Assembly: GCF_040939785.1 (NCBI RefSeq)
Contig: NZ_CP162553.1
Coordinates: forward strand, 4,278,001 to 4,342,000
Reading direction: 5' to 3'
Length of the DNA: 64,000 bases
From: Bradyrhizobium lupini
Lineage (GTDB): Bacteria > Pseudomonadota > Alphaproteobacteria > Rhizobiales > Xanthobacteraceae
The notes beneath the pieces are model-generated. The model did not search any database. It worked only from the letters and a program-made list of their open reading frames with translations, and was not told the DNA's origin. The position numbers and the translations under genes were made by a program. Within the stretch, counting starts at the first letter, position 1, and every line of letters begins with the position of its first letter. Of this stretch, positions 57,786 through 64,000 are shown piece by piece.

Positions 57786-58658
57786 TTGGAGAACGACCAT
57801 GCGACTCTAAGCTATCTCGTGGACGGAGAGCCGCGCTACGGTGCCGTCATGGAAGGCGGTGTCGTCGATCTGACCCGGCGGATCGGCCGCGACTTCTCCG
57901 ACGTCAGGGCGCTGATCGCAGCCAACGCGCTGGCCGACGCGCAGGAAGCCGTCGCCGGACAAAAGCCGGACTACGCGCTGGAAGAGCTCGTGCTGCTTCC
58001 GCCGGTGCTGGCGCCGGAAAAGCTCTGGTGCATCGGAGTCAATTACGCCGAGCGCAATGCGGAGTATAAGGACAGCTCTGACCTGCCCAAATATCCCAGT
58101 CTGTTCGTGCGCAGCATGTCCTCGATGACGGGCTCAGGCCAGCCGCTGGAGAAGCCTCACGTCTCCGAGCAGCTCGACTATGAAGGCGAGCTCGTCATCG
58201 TGATTGGCCAGGGCGGCCGCCACATTCCGCGCGAAAAGGCCTGGGCGCACATCTTCGGCATGACGCTGTGCAACGAGGGCACGATCCGCGACTGGCTCCG
58301 CCACGGCAAGTTCAACGTCACGCAGGGCAAGAATTTCGACCGCTCCGGCAGCGTCGGTCCGTGGATCGTCACCGCGGACGAGCTCGACCCGCGCGGGACT
58401 CACGACATCGTCACCCGCGTCAACGGCGAGGTGCGGCAGCAGGACACCACCGAACGGCTGATGTTTCCGTTCGATTTCCTGATCTCCTATCTCTCGACCT
58501 TCGCAACCCTCAAGCCCGGCGACATGATCGTGACGGGCACGCCGACCGGCGCCGGCGCCCGCTTCGACCCGCCGCGCTGGCTCAAAGTCGGTGATGTCGT
58601 CGAGGTCGAATCCAGCCGCATCGGCGTGCTGCGCAACACCGTCGCGGCGGAGCAGTAG
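57786..58658 (+). CDS. Fumarylacetoacetate hydrolase-family protein (HpcE-like), disturbed start
   Basis: The protein shows LWCIGVNYAERNAEYKD, the metal-binding glutamates in LDYEGELVIVIG, GMTLCNEGTIRDWLRHGKFNVTQGKNFDRSGSVGPWIV, and the final MIVTGTPTGAGARFDPPRWLKVGDVVEVE of FAH-family isomerases/decarboxylases in meta-cleavage pathways. The natural start appears to be ATG 57799 (GGAGA upstream), reading MRL then TAA. One extra C after 57807 gives MRLLSYLVDGE and joins the long frame. Without it, translation would need the TTG at 57786 or a later start. The gap to the flavin reductase is 31 nt. Confidence 0.82.
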   Translation: MENDHATLSYLVDGEPRYGAVMEGGVVDLTRRIGRDFSDVRALIAANALADAQEAVAGQKPDYALEELVLLPPVLAPEKLWCIGVNYAERNAEYKDSSDLPKYPSLFVRSMSSMTGSGQPLEKPHVSEQLDYEGELVIVIGQGGRHIPREKAWAHIFGMTLCNEGTIRDWLRHGKFNVTQGKNFDRSGSVGPWIVTADELDPRGTHDIVTRVNGEVRQQDTTERLMFPFDFLISYLSTFATLKPGDMIVTGTPTGAGARFDPPRWLKVGDVVEVESSRIGVLRNTVAAEQ

Positions 58659-58661
58659 GTC

Positions 58662-59465
58662 ATGCTGGACACTGCCACGATCGAACGCCTTGCCGCGCGG
58701 CTCGACGAAGCCGAGCGCACCAAGTCGCTGATCACGATGTTCACCAAAGACTATCCCGATTTCAGCATCGAGGATGCCTATGCCGTTCAGCGCGCCTGGA
58801 CCAAGCTCCAGCTCGGTCGCGGCCGGGTCATCAAGGGCCACAAGATCGGCCTGACCTCGAAAGCGATGCAGAACGCGGTCGGCATTTCCGAACCCGATTA
58901 CGGCGTGCTGTTCGCCGACATGTTCTATGCCGACGCCACGCCGATTGCGTTCGACCGCTTCCAGGCGCCGCGAATCGAGGTCGAGCTCGCCTTCGTGCTG
59001 AAGGCGCCGCTGCGCGGGCCCGATTGCACCATCTTCGACGTGCTCAACGCCACCGACTACGTCACCCCGGCGCTGGAGATCCTGGAGACGCGCATGCACC
59101 GCGTCGATCCCGAAACGGGCAAGGCGCGAAAAGTCATGGACACGATCTCGGACAACGCGGCGAACGCCGCGCTGGTGCTTGGCGGCCGGCCGTTCCGTCC
59201 GATGGACGCGGACATGCGCTGGATAGGCGCGCTGTTGTTCCGCAACGGCGAGGTCGAGGAAACCGGGCTTGCCGCCGGCGTGCTCAACCATCCCGCCAAC
59301 GGCATTGCCTGGCTCGCCAACCGCCTCGCGCCGCATGACGAGCATCTGGCCGCCGGCGAGGTGGTGCTGGCGGGATCGTTCACGCGTCCGGTCGACATTC
59401 GCCGCGGCGACACGTTTCATGCCGATTATGGCGCGTTCGGCTCGGTGTCGTGCCAGTTCGTCTGA
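58662..59465 (+). CDS. 2-oxo-hept-4-ene-1,7-dioate hydratase-like protein (HpaH)
   Basis: The 267-residue protein matches the HpaH/MhpD hydratase family: [69 protein letters not shown], the metal-binding [11 protein letters not shown], and ALEILETRM. Such enzymes hydrate 2-hydroxy-alka-2,4-dienoates produced after meta ring cleavage. It starts 3 nt after the FAH gene, and the pair resembles HpcE-HpaH in homoprotocatechuate degradation. Confidence 0.88.
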   Translation: MLDTATIERLAARLDEAERTKSLITMFTKDYPDFSIEDAYAVQRAWTKLQLGRGRVIKGHKIGLTSKAMQNAVGISEPDYGVLFADMFYADATPIAFDRFQAPRIEVELAFVLKAPLRGPDCTIFDVLNATDYVTPALEILETRMHRVDPETGKARKVMDTISDNAANAALVLGGRPFRPMDADMRWIGALLFRNGEVEETGLAAGVLNHPANGIAWLANRLAPHDEHLAAGEVVLAGSFTRPVDIRRGDTFHADYGAFGSVSCQFV

Positions 59466-59490
59466 ATCAACACATGAAAGGGAGCGCATC

Positions 59491-59883
59491 ATGACCGGTC
59501 ACACGCGGCGCAAGAGCATCCATATCGGCGGCTTCAAGCATGCCAACCCGATTCCGAACGCCTGCCGCATCGGCAATCTCGTGATGTCGGGCGTCATTCT
59601 CGGCCGCGATGCGACTGGTGCGATGCCCGAGAGCCTGGAAGCGCAATGTGCCAACATGTTCGCGCATATGAAGGCGACGGTCGAGGCTGCCGGCGGCACC
59701 ACCGACGACATCATCAAGATGACGGTGTGGCTGAAGGACCGTACGCAGCGCGGCCCGGTCAATGTCGAGTGGCTGAAGATGTTTCCGGACGAGCATTCGC
59801 GCCCGGCGCGCCACGCGCTGCCGATGGACAACATGGACGGCGGCGCGCTGGTGCAGTGCGACTTCACCGCCGTAATCGACTGA
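59491..59883 (+). CDS. RidA family protein (enamine/imine deaminase type)
   Basis: The 130-residue protein has the YjgF/RidA fold with ACRIGNLVMSGVILGRD, CANMFAHMKATVEAAGGTTDDIIKMTVWLKD and HALPMDNMDGGALVQCDFTAVI. RidA proteins hydrolyse reactive enamines or related nitrogenous intermediates. Its presence inside a ring-cleavage operon suggests the substrate carries nitrogen (for example an aminophenol or pyridine), as in 2-aminomuconate routes; that is inference. AAGGGAG precedes the ATG. Confidence 0.85.
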   Translation: MTGHTRRKSIHIGGFKHANPIPNACRIGNLVMSGVILGRDATGAMPESLEAQCANMFAHMKATVEAAGGTTDDIIKMTVWLKDRTQRGPVNVEWLKMFPDEHSRPARHALPMDNMDGGALVQCDFTAVID

Positions 59884-59896
59884 GGGAGTTTTGCGC

Positions 59897-60772
59897 ATGC
59901 CAACCTATCTTCCGTTCGACCCGAACCCGCGCCGCCCGGTCAAGGCGCCGCCGCCCAAATCCGTCGACAGCCAGTTTCACGTGCTCGGCCCCCTCGACAA
60001 ATATCCGGAGCGTCCCGGTGCTGCCTATCGGATGCCGACCGCGACCTGGGAGGCGGCGCTGCGCGTGCACAAGACGCTCGGCATCGAGCGCGGCATCATC
60101 GTGCAGACCACGACGTATGGCGCCGACCATGCCGTCGTGCTCGACGGTCTCGCCGCGATGGGCCCGAACTATCGCGGCTGCGCCAACGCGCTGGTGTTCG
60201 CCGAGGCGAACGATTCGTATCTTGCCAAGCTGCATGATGCTGGGGTCCGCGGCGCGCGCTTCAGCTTCCGCCAGGAGCTCGGCGCTGTGCTGTCGGATGC
60301 CGATTTTGCCCGCGCGATTGCGCGCATCCGCGAGCTCGGCTGGTACGTCAAGATCCAGCCCGAGAAGGACGGCATCGTCTCCAGCGTCGCCAAATACGAG
60401 AATCTCGACGTGCCCGTGCTGATCGACCACATGGCACGGCCCGATCCTGAAGCCGGCAGGAACGATCCGAACCTGCGCAAGATGCTGGAGCTGCTCGGCA
60501 AGGGCAATTTCTGGGTGATGCTGTCGCTCGGCGAGAAGACCTCGAAGCTCGGGCCGCCCTACGACGACGTCATCCCGATCGCGCGTGCCTATATCGAGGC
60601 AGCAGTCGACCGCTGCGTCTGGGCCAGCGACTGGCCGCACCCGGTCTCGGTCAAGCAGCCGCCCAACGACGCCGATCTGCTGGAGTTGATGTACCGCTAC
60701 GCGCCCGACCAGTCGACGCTGGAGAAGATCCTGGTGCACAATCCGGCCAAGCTGTTCGGCTTTCCGGATTAG
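59897..60772 (+). CDS. Amidohydrolase, 2-pyrone-4,6-dicarboxylate lactonase-like
   Basis: The 291-residue metal-dependent hydrolase has VDSQFHVLGP at the first metal site (the usual HxH reads SQFH), LGIERGIIVQTTTYGADHAVV, VPVLIDHMARPD, and WASDWPHPV near the end with the catalytic aspartate. This is the LigI/PDC lactonase-like branch of amidohydrolases (COG3618). It closes the operon 13 nt after ridA. An in-frame TTG is 6 nt before the ATG. Confidence 0.85.
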   Translation: MPTYLPFDPNPRRPVKAPPPKSVDSQFHVLGPLDKYPERPGAAYRMPTATWEAALRVHKTLGIERGIIVQTTTYGADHAVVLDGLAAMGPNYRGCANALVFAEANDSYLAKLHDAGVRGARFSFRQELGAVLSDADFARAIARIRELGWYVKIQPEKDGIVSSVAKYENLDVPVLIDHMARPDPEAGRNDPNLRKMLELLGKGNFWVMLSLGEKTSKLGPPYDDVIPIARAYIEAAVDRCVWASDWPHPVSVKQPPNDADLLELMYRYAPDQSTLEKILVHNPAKLFGFPD

Positions 60773-60826
60773 GGCGCTCACGGCCTGCCACGAGCGCAGC
60801 TTCACCGTCGCAACAATCGCACCCGC

Positions 60827-61822
60827 TCACCCCGCCAACCGATCCCTTACCCCGGCCGCGATCTCGAACGAGCGCAGCCGCGCGGCATGGTCGTAGATCT
60901 GGCCCGTGGTCATCAATTCGTCCGCGCCGGTCTCGGCGATCAGCGCCTTCAGCTTCGCTTCGACCATGTCAGGCGAGCCGACCGCCGAGCACGACAGCGA
61001 CTGGCCGACCATCGCCTTCTCGGCTGGCGACCACAGCGCGTCCATGTCGTCGACCGGCGGCGGCAGCGGGCCGGGCGTGCCGCGGCGCAGATTGATGAAC
61101 TGCTGCTGCAGCGAGGAGAACATGCGCTGCGCGTCCGCGTCGCTGTCGGCGGCGAACACGTTGACGCCGACCATCGCATAGGGCTTGTCGAGCTGCGTCG
61201 AGGGTTCGAACCGCGCCCGATACTCCCGCAGCGCCGGCATCATCATTTGCGGTGCGAAGTGTGAAGCGAACGCGAACGGCAGGCCGAGCATCCCTGCGAG
61301 CTGCGCGCCAAAGGTGCTGGATCCCAGGATCCACAGCGGCACCTTCGTCCCCATGCCCGGCACGGCCCGGATGGCCTGGTTCGGCTGCACGTCGCCGAGC
61401 AGCGCCTGCAACTCCAGCACGTCCTGCGGAAAGTTTTCCGAACTCGTCGCGAGGTCGCGCCGCAGGGCGCGTGCGGTAAATTGGTCGGTGCCCGGTGCCC
61501 GCCCGAGCCCGAGATCGATCCGCCCGGGATAGAGCGAAGCCAGCGTGCCGAACTGCTCGGCGATGACGAGCGGCGAATGGTTCGGCAGCATGATCCCGCC
61601 GGACCCGACCCGGATCGTCTTCGTCCCGCCCGCGATATGCCCGATCACCACCGACGTCGCCGCGCTCGCGATCCCCGTCATGTTGTGATGCTCGGCCAGC
61701 CAGAACCGCTTGTATCCCCAGCCCTCCGCATGCTGCGCGAGATCGAGCGAATTGCGGAACGCTTGTGACGCATCGCCGCCTTGGCGGATGGGCGCGAGGT
61801 CGAGCACGGAGAAGGGGATCAT
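60827..61822 (-). CDS. LLM-class flavin-dependent oxidoreductase (MsnO8-like)
   Basis: The 331-residue luciferase-like protein starts [67 protein letters not shown] and continues with [43 protein letters not shown], the pattern of the MsnO8 family of unknown substrate. The ATG at 61822 is chosen; a 46-codon Arg/Ser-rich extension upstream lacks homology and is rejected. It converges with the catabolic operon. Confidence 0.88.
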   Translation of the reverse strand: MIPFSVLDLAPIRQGGDASQAFRNSLDLAQHAEGWGYKRFWLAEHHNMTGIASAATSVVIGHIAGGTKTIRVGSGGIMLPNHSPLVIAEQFGTLASLYPGRIDLGLGRAPGTDQFTARALRRDLATSSENFPQDVLELQALLGDVQPNQAIRAVPGMGTKVPLWILGSSTFGAQLAGMLGLPFAFASHFAPQMMMPALREYRARFEPSTQLDKPYAMVGVNVFAADSDADAQRMFSSLQQQFINLRRGTPGPLPPPVDDMDALWSPAEKAMVGQSLSCSAVGSPDMVEAKLKALIAETGADELMTTGQIYDHAARLRSFEIAAGVRDRLAG

Positions 61823-62054
61823 GGAAGGGTCCGGATGGAGCGTGCGGTGGTAACGTGGACTCGACATGTAGGAGCCGGTCGCAGGAATACCAGCCGAAAC
61901 GATCATGGTGCTGCGCCGGCGGCTCCATCGCGCGGAGACGGGGCCATCGCTGCGCTGCATGCGGCAAATTCGCCTGTATGGAAACCGCGGGCCGCATTGC
62001 CGCGTTGCCGGCCGGTTTGATCAACGGCGACGATTTTCATTTCGGGGGCTTTCT

Positions 62055-62477
62055 TTGGACAGATTCAACATTGGTGTTCATGTCGTTGCGCTGGCTGCGG
62101 CCTTCGCACTCGCCGTTCCCATTGGCTGGGACCGCGAGAAGCGGGCGCGAAGCGCGGGCTTGCGCACCTTTCCACTGGTCGCAATGGCAAGCTGCGGCTT
62201 CGTGCAGGCCAGCGAAAGCCTGCTCGTGCATTCGCCTGACGGAATGGCGAAGGTGATCGAGGGCCTCATCACCGGCATCGGCTTCATCGGCGGTGGCGCA
62301 ATTCTCAAGCAGGGGAATTCGGTGCAGGGGACCGCGACGGCCGCGAGCCTCTGGGCGACCGGCGCCATCGGCGTCTCCGTCGGGCTCGGCGCTTTTGATG
62401 TCGCGGTGACGGTCGCCGTATTCACGTTCCTGACGCTTCGCTTGTTGACGCTGGTCAAGGAAGAAGACGATCACTGA
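62055..62477 (+). CDS. MgtC/SapB family membrane protein
   Basis: The 140-residue protein has four helices with MgtC features: VHVVALAAAFALAVPIGWDREKRARSAGLRTFPLVAMASCGF, GLITGIGFIGGGAILKQGNSVQGTATAASLWATGAIGVSVGLG. The TTG at 62055 gives a typical MgtC N-terminus (MDRFNIG) with a GGGGG run upstream, while the longer frame is not membrane-like. MgtC proteins tune growth at low Mg2+, often by affecting the F-type ATPase. Confidence 0.85.
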   Translation: MDRFNIGVHVVALAAAFALAVPIGWDREKRARSAGLRTFPLVAMASCGFVQASESLLVHSPDGMAKVIEGLITGIGFIGGGAILKQGNSVQGTATAASLWATGAIGVSVGLGAFDVAVTVAVFTFLTLRLLTLVKEEDDH

Positions 62478-62612
62478 TGCATGTGCGAGCGGCCTGCACC
62501 CCGTTCACAACAACGTCATCGCGACCCGCTGCGTCCCCCGGCCCAACTGTGCGTCTGGCGCGTTTTCTTGTACACTCACTGAGCCTTTGGACGCTCGCCA
62601 GGAGGAACCGAC

Positions 62613-63116
62613 ATGACCACGGTCGTACTCAATCGCCGGAGCCTCCTCGCCGCGGGCGGCTCGATCCTCGCAACCGGGCTCTTGGCGACCGGCGTCCCCG
62701 GCCTGCTGTTGCCTGCACGCGCGGACGGCCTCGCACCGACCGAGACGATGTCTGGCGGGGCGAACAACTACCGCAAGGGCGCGGCGATCGTGGAGCGGAT
62801 CGGAAAGGGTGGCTTCTGGATGAGCGGCACCGTGCGCCGCGCCGGCGACGGGACTCCCTTGGCCGGGCAGCGCATCCAGATCTGGGCGCACACGGTCGAA
62901 GGCCAGGAGCACGAGCCGCAGAGTCATGGCGCCACGCTCACCGACAAGGACGGCAAGTTCCGGCTCGAAATGCCGCAGATCATTCCCATCTTCGGCCAGC
63001 CGCATGGCCACCTCGCCTATGACAGCGGTGAATTCAAAACCGTCTTCCTGCGGCCGATAATGCGGAGCGCAAAGGAAACCAGCCTCGAGGCGCACTTCGT
63101 CCTGCAGCCGGCCTGA
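62613..63116 (+). CDS. Tat-exported intradiol ring-cleavage dioxygenase-like protein
   Basis: The 167-residue product has a twin-arginine signal (NRRSLLAAG, R8-R9) and a beta-sandwich like the intradiol dioxygenase core: FWMSGTVRRAGDGTPLAGQRIQIWAHTVEGQ, SHGATLTDKDGKFRLEMP and FGQPHGHLAYD, where His residues may bind iron. It is shorter than true protocatechuate dioxygenases, and the tyrosine ligands are not obvious, so catalysis is uncertain. AGGAGGA precedes the ATG. The ferric-reductase-like gene follows 11 nt later and is probably co-transcribed. Confidence 0.8.
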   Translation: MTTVVLNRRSLLAAGGSILATGLLATGVPGLLLPARADGLAPTETMSGGANNYRKGAAIVERIGKGGFWMSGTVRRAGDGTPLAGQRIQIWAHTVEGQEHEPQSHGATLTDKDGKFRLEMPQIIPIFGQPHGHLAYDSGEFKTVFLRPIMRSAKETSLEAHFVLQPA

Positions 63117-63127
63117 TCGCATTGGAG

Positions 63128-63757
63128 ATGAAGGGGCGGAGATCGGCCCGGGCGCCCCTGATCTGGATCGCCCTTGCCTTGGCCATCGGCGTGCCGATCG
63201 CGCTCGCTGCGGGAAGCGAACAGCTCACATGGCGCGGCCCGGTCTACATCCTCGCCGGCTTCGCTGGCATCATTGCGCTCGGTCTCGTGCTCGCTCAGCC
63301 CCTGCTGATCGGCGGATATCTGCCGGGACTGTCGGCCTATCGCGGCCGGCGCGCCCACCACTGGATCGGCGGCACGCTGGCTCTGGCGGTGGTGATCCAC
63401 GTCGCCGGCCTCTGGATCACCAGCCCGCCCGACATGATCGACGCCCTGACTTATACGTCACCGACACCGTTCTCCCCCTTCGGCGTGACCGCCATGTGGG
63501 CCATCTTCATTGTTGCGCTCCTGGCTCTGCTGCGCCGGCGGCTGGGATTGCGGTTGCGCACGTGGCGCATCGTCCATATTCCCCTCGCGATCGTCATCGT
63601 CGCAGGCAGCGTCGCCCATTGCCTGCTGATCGAGGGGACGATGGAGACGATCTCGAAGGCTGCGCTTTGCGCAGCTGTGCTGGCGGCGACCGTCAAGGTG
63701 ATGGTTGATCTCTGGAGAAGGCGGACGTTGCGCGATAGCAGCATTGCGCGGCCGTAA
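63128..63757 (+). CDS. Ferric reductase-like transmembrane protein
   Basis: The 209-residue protein has about six helices with haem-type histidines (RRAHHWIGGTLALAVVIHVAGLWI and RIVHIPLAIVIVAGSVAHCLLIEG), matching the ferric reductase-like/YedZ transmembrane domain without flavin or NAD domains. It could pass electrons across the membrane to the periplasmic dioxygenase-like protein encoded just upstream; this is an inference. The start may also be the TTG at 63122. Confidence 0.78.
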   Translation: MKGRRSARAPLIWIALALAIGVPIALAAGSEQLTWRGPVYILAGFAGIIALGLVLAQPLLIGGYLPGLSAYRGRRAHHWIGGTLALAVVIHVAGLWITSPPDMIDALTYTSPTPFSPFGVTAMWAIFIVALLALLRRRLGLRLRTWRIVHIPLAIVIVAGSVAHCLLIEGTMETISKAALCAAVLAATVKVMVDLWRRRTLRDSSIARP

Positions 63758-63758
63758 G

Positions 63759-63847
63759 CGTAGGGTGGGCAAAGGCGCGTAGCGCCGTGCCCACCATCTA
63801 TCTATCAATGGTGGTTGGTGGGCACGCTTCGCTTCGCCCAGCCTACG
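63759..63847. repeat. Intergenic inverted repeat
   Basis: CGTAGGGTGGGC at one end and GCCCAGCCTACG at the other form a long imperfect inverted repeat with inner GGCGCGTAGCGCC and GTGCCCACCA/TGGTGGGCAC pairs. It resembles a repeat family often seen between genes in Bradyrhizobium and differs from the elements at 43791 and 51803. Confidence 0.65.
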
Positions 63848-63952
63848 AGCTCCGAAACTTTCGCTGACCCCCTTGTTCCAACACGTTCGGCGTCGTTACC
63901 GCTGGTATCGGCTCCGCTTGCCCGGGAAGGCGGTCAAGATTATCCTCGCGCG

Positions 63953-64000
63953 ATGGCCGTCAGTGTCCCCGACCTGAGAGCATTCCTGCTCGCCACACCG
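63953..64000 (+). CDS. Possible 5' end of a gene cut by the window edge
   Basis: An ATG at 63953 opens a frame (MAVSVPDLRAFLLATP) that stays open to the window end. Sixteen codons are too few to name a family. No clear ribosome site is seen. Confidence 0.3.
   Translation, partial: MAVSVPDLRAFLLATP

Noticed and set aside
58134..59492. 452-codon minus-strand frame
   Set aside because: It is antisense to the FAH and HpaH-like genes and has no recognisable domain.

Overview
This is GC-rich DNA (roughly 63-65% by eye) with strong G/C preference at third codon positions, many GTG/TTG starts, tightly packed operons and several families of short palindromic intergenic repeats. Gene content (a complete C-P lyase set with PhnC-D-E-E, an exopolysaccharide co-polymerase, a PiuB-like siderophore reductase, TctC-type binding proteins, IclR/GntR-FCD/MarR-controlled catabolic genes) points to an alphaproteobacterium of the Bradyrhizobium/Nitrobacteraceae type. 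That assignment is inferred from gene content and style, not from a marker gene. I see no rRNA, tRNA, CRISPR array, transposase or phage gene.

Layout. 1-5 kb: exopolysaccharide operon (Wzz/ExoP-like co-polymerase, secreted GH5 glycosidase, Wzy/ligase-like membrane protein). 5-7 kb: luciferase-like monooxygenase and a DUF2867 protein. 7-14 kb: ChaA-type antiporter, a lipoprotein-RND efflux pair, a DUF900 hydrolase and a small membrane protein, then about 650 bp with no gene. 14.8-20.4 kb: YgiQ-type radical SAM protein, a GntR/FCD regulator with an FAD-linked oxidase, and a divergent DapA-family gene with a frameshift. 20.6-24.2 kb: TonB-dependent siderophore receptor (internal stop) and PepSY reductase. 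24-28.6 kb: multi-rhodanese protein, SerA and a tannase-family esterase. 28.6-31.8 kb: a ClpS-zinc finger-AAA+ fusion diverging from a MarR/enoyl-CoA hydratase pair. 31.9-37.4 kb: chemoreceptor, a second broken DapA-family gene, an SBP56/methanethiol oxidase and an overlapping membrane protein.

37.4-51.8 kb is a large phosphonate locus. A leftward operon (hexapeptide transferase, PhnM paralogue, 2H-phosphoesterase DUF1045) diverges from phnC-phnD-phnE1-phnE2. phnF then diverges from phnG-H-I-J-K-L-M-N. Visible control elements are three PHO boxes with 11-bp half-site periodicity, an 11+11 bp PhnF-type operator, and a terminator-like hairpin between phnD and phnE1. A pair of inverted approximately 150-bp repeats brackets phnF to the gene after phnN. 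The system would import phosphonates under phosphate starvation and split the C-P bond.

51.8-55.2 kb holds a candidate poly-cysteine leader peptide ahead of a small protein gene, a histone-H1-like basic protein, an alpha/beta hydrolase and a frameshifted MetY-type sulfhydrylase. 55.2-60.8 kb is an IclR-controlled catabolic operon (TctC, flavin reductase, FAH-family isomerase/hydrolase, HpaH-like hydratase, RidA, PDC-lactonase-like amidohydrolase). 60.8-64 kb carries a luciferase-like monooxygenase, an MgtC-family protein, a Tat-exported intradiol-dioxygenase-like protein and a ferric-reductase-like membrane protein.

Six genes carry a lesion: five single-C insertions or deletions, four of them in C runs, and one TAG stop. 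In every case the downstream reading frame is intact, so sequencing error is a serious alternative to gene decay.
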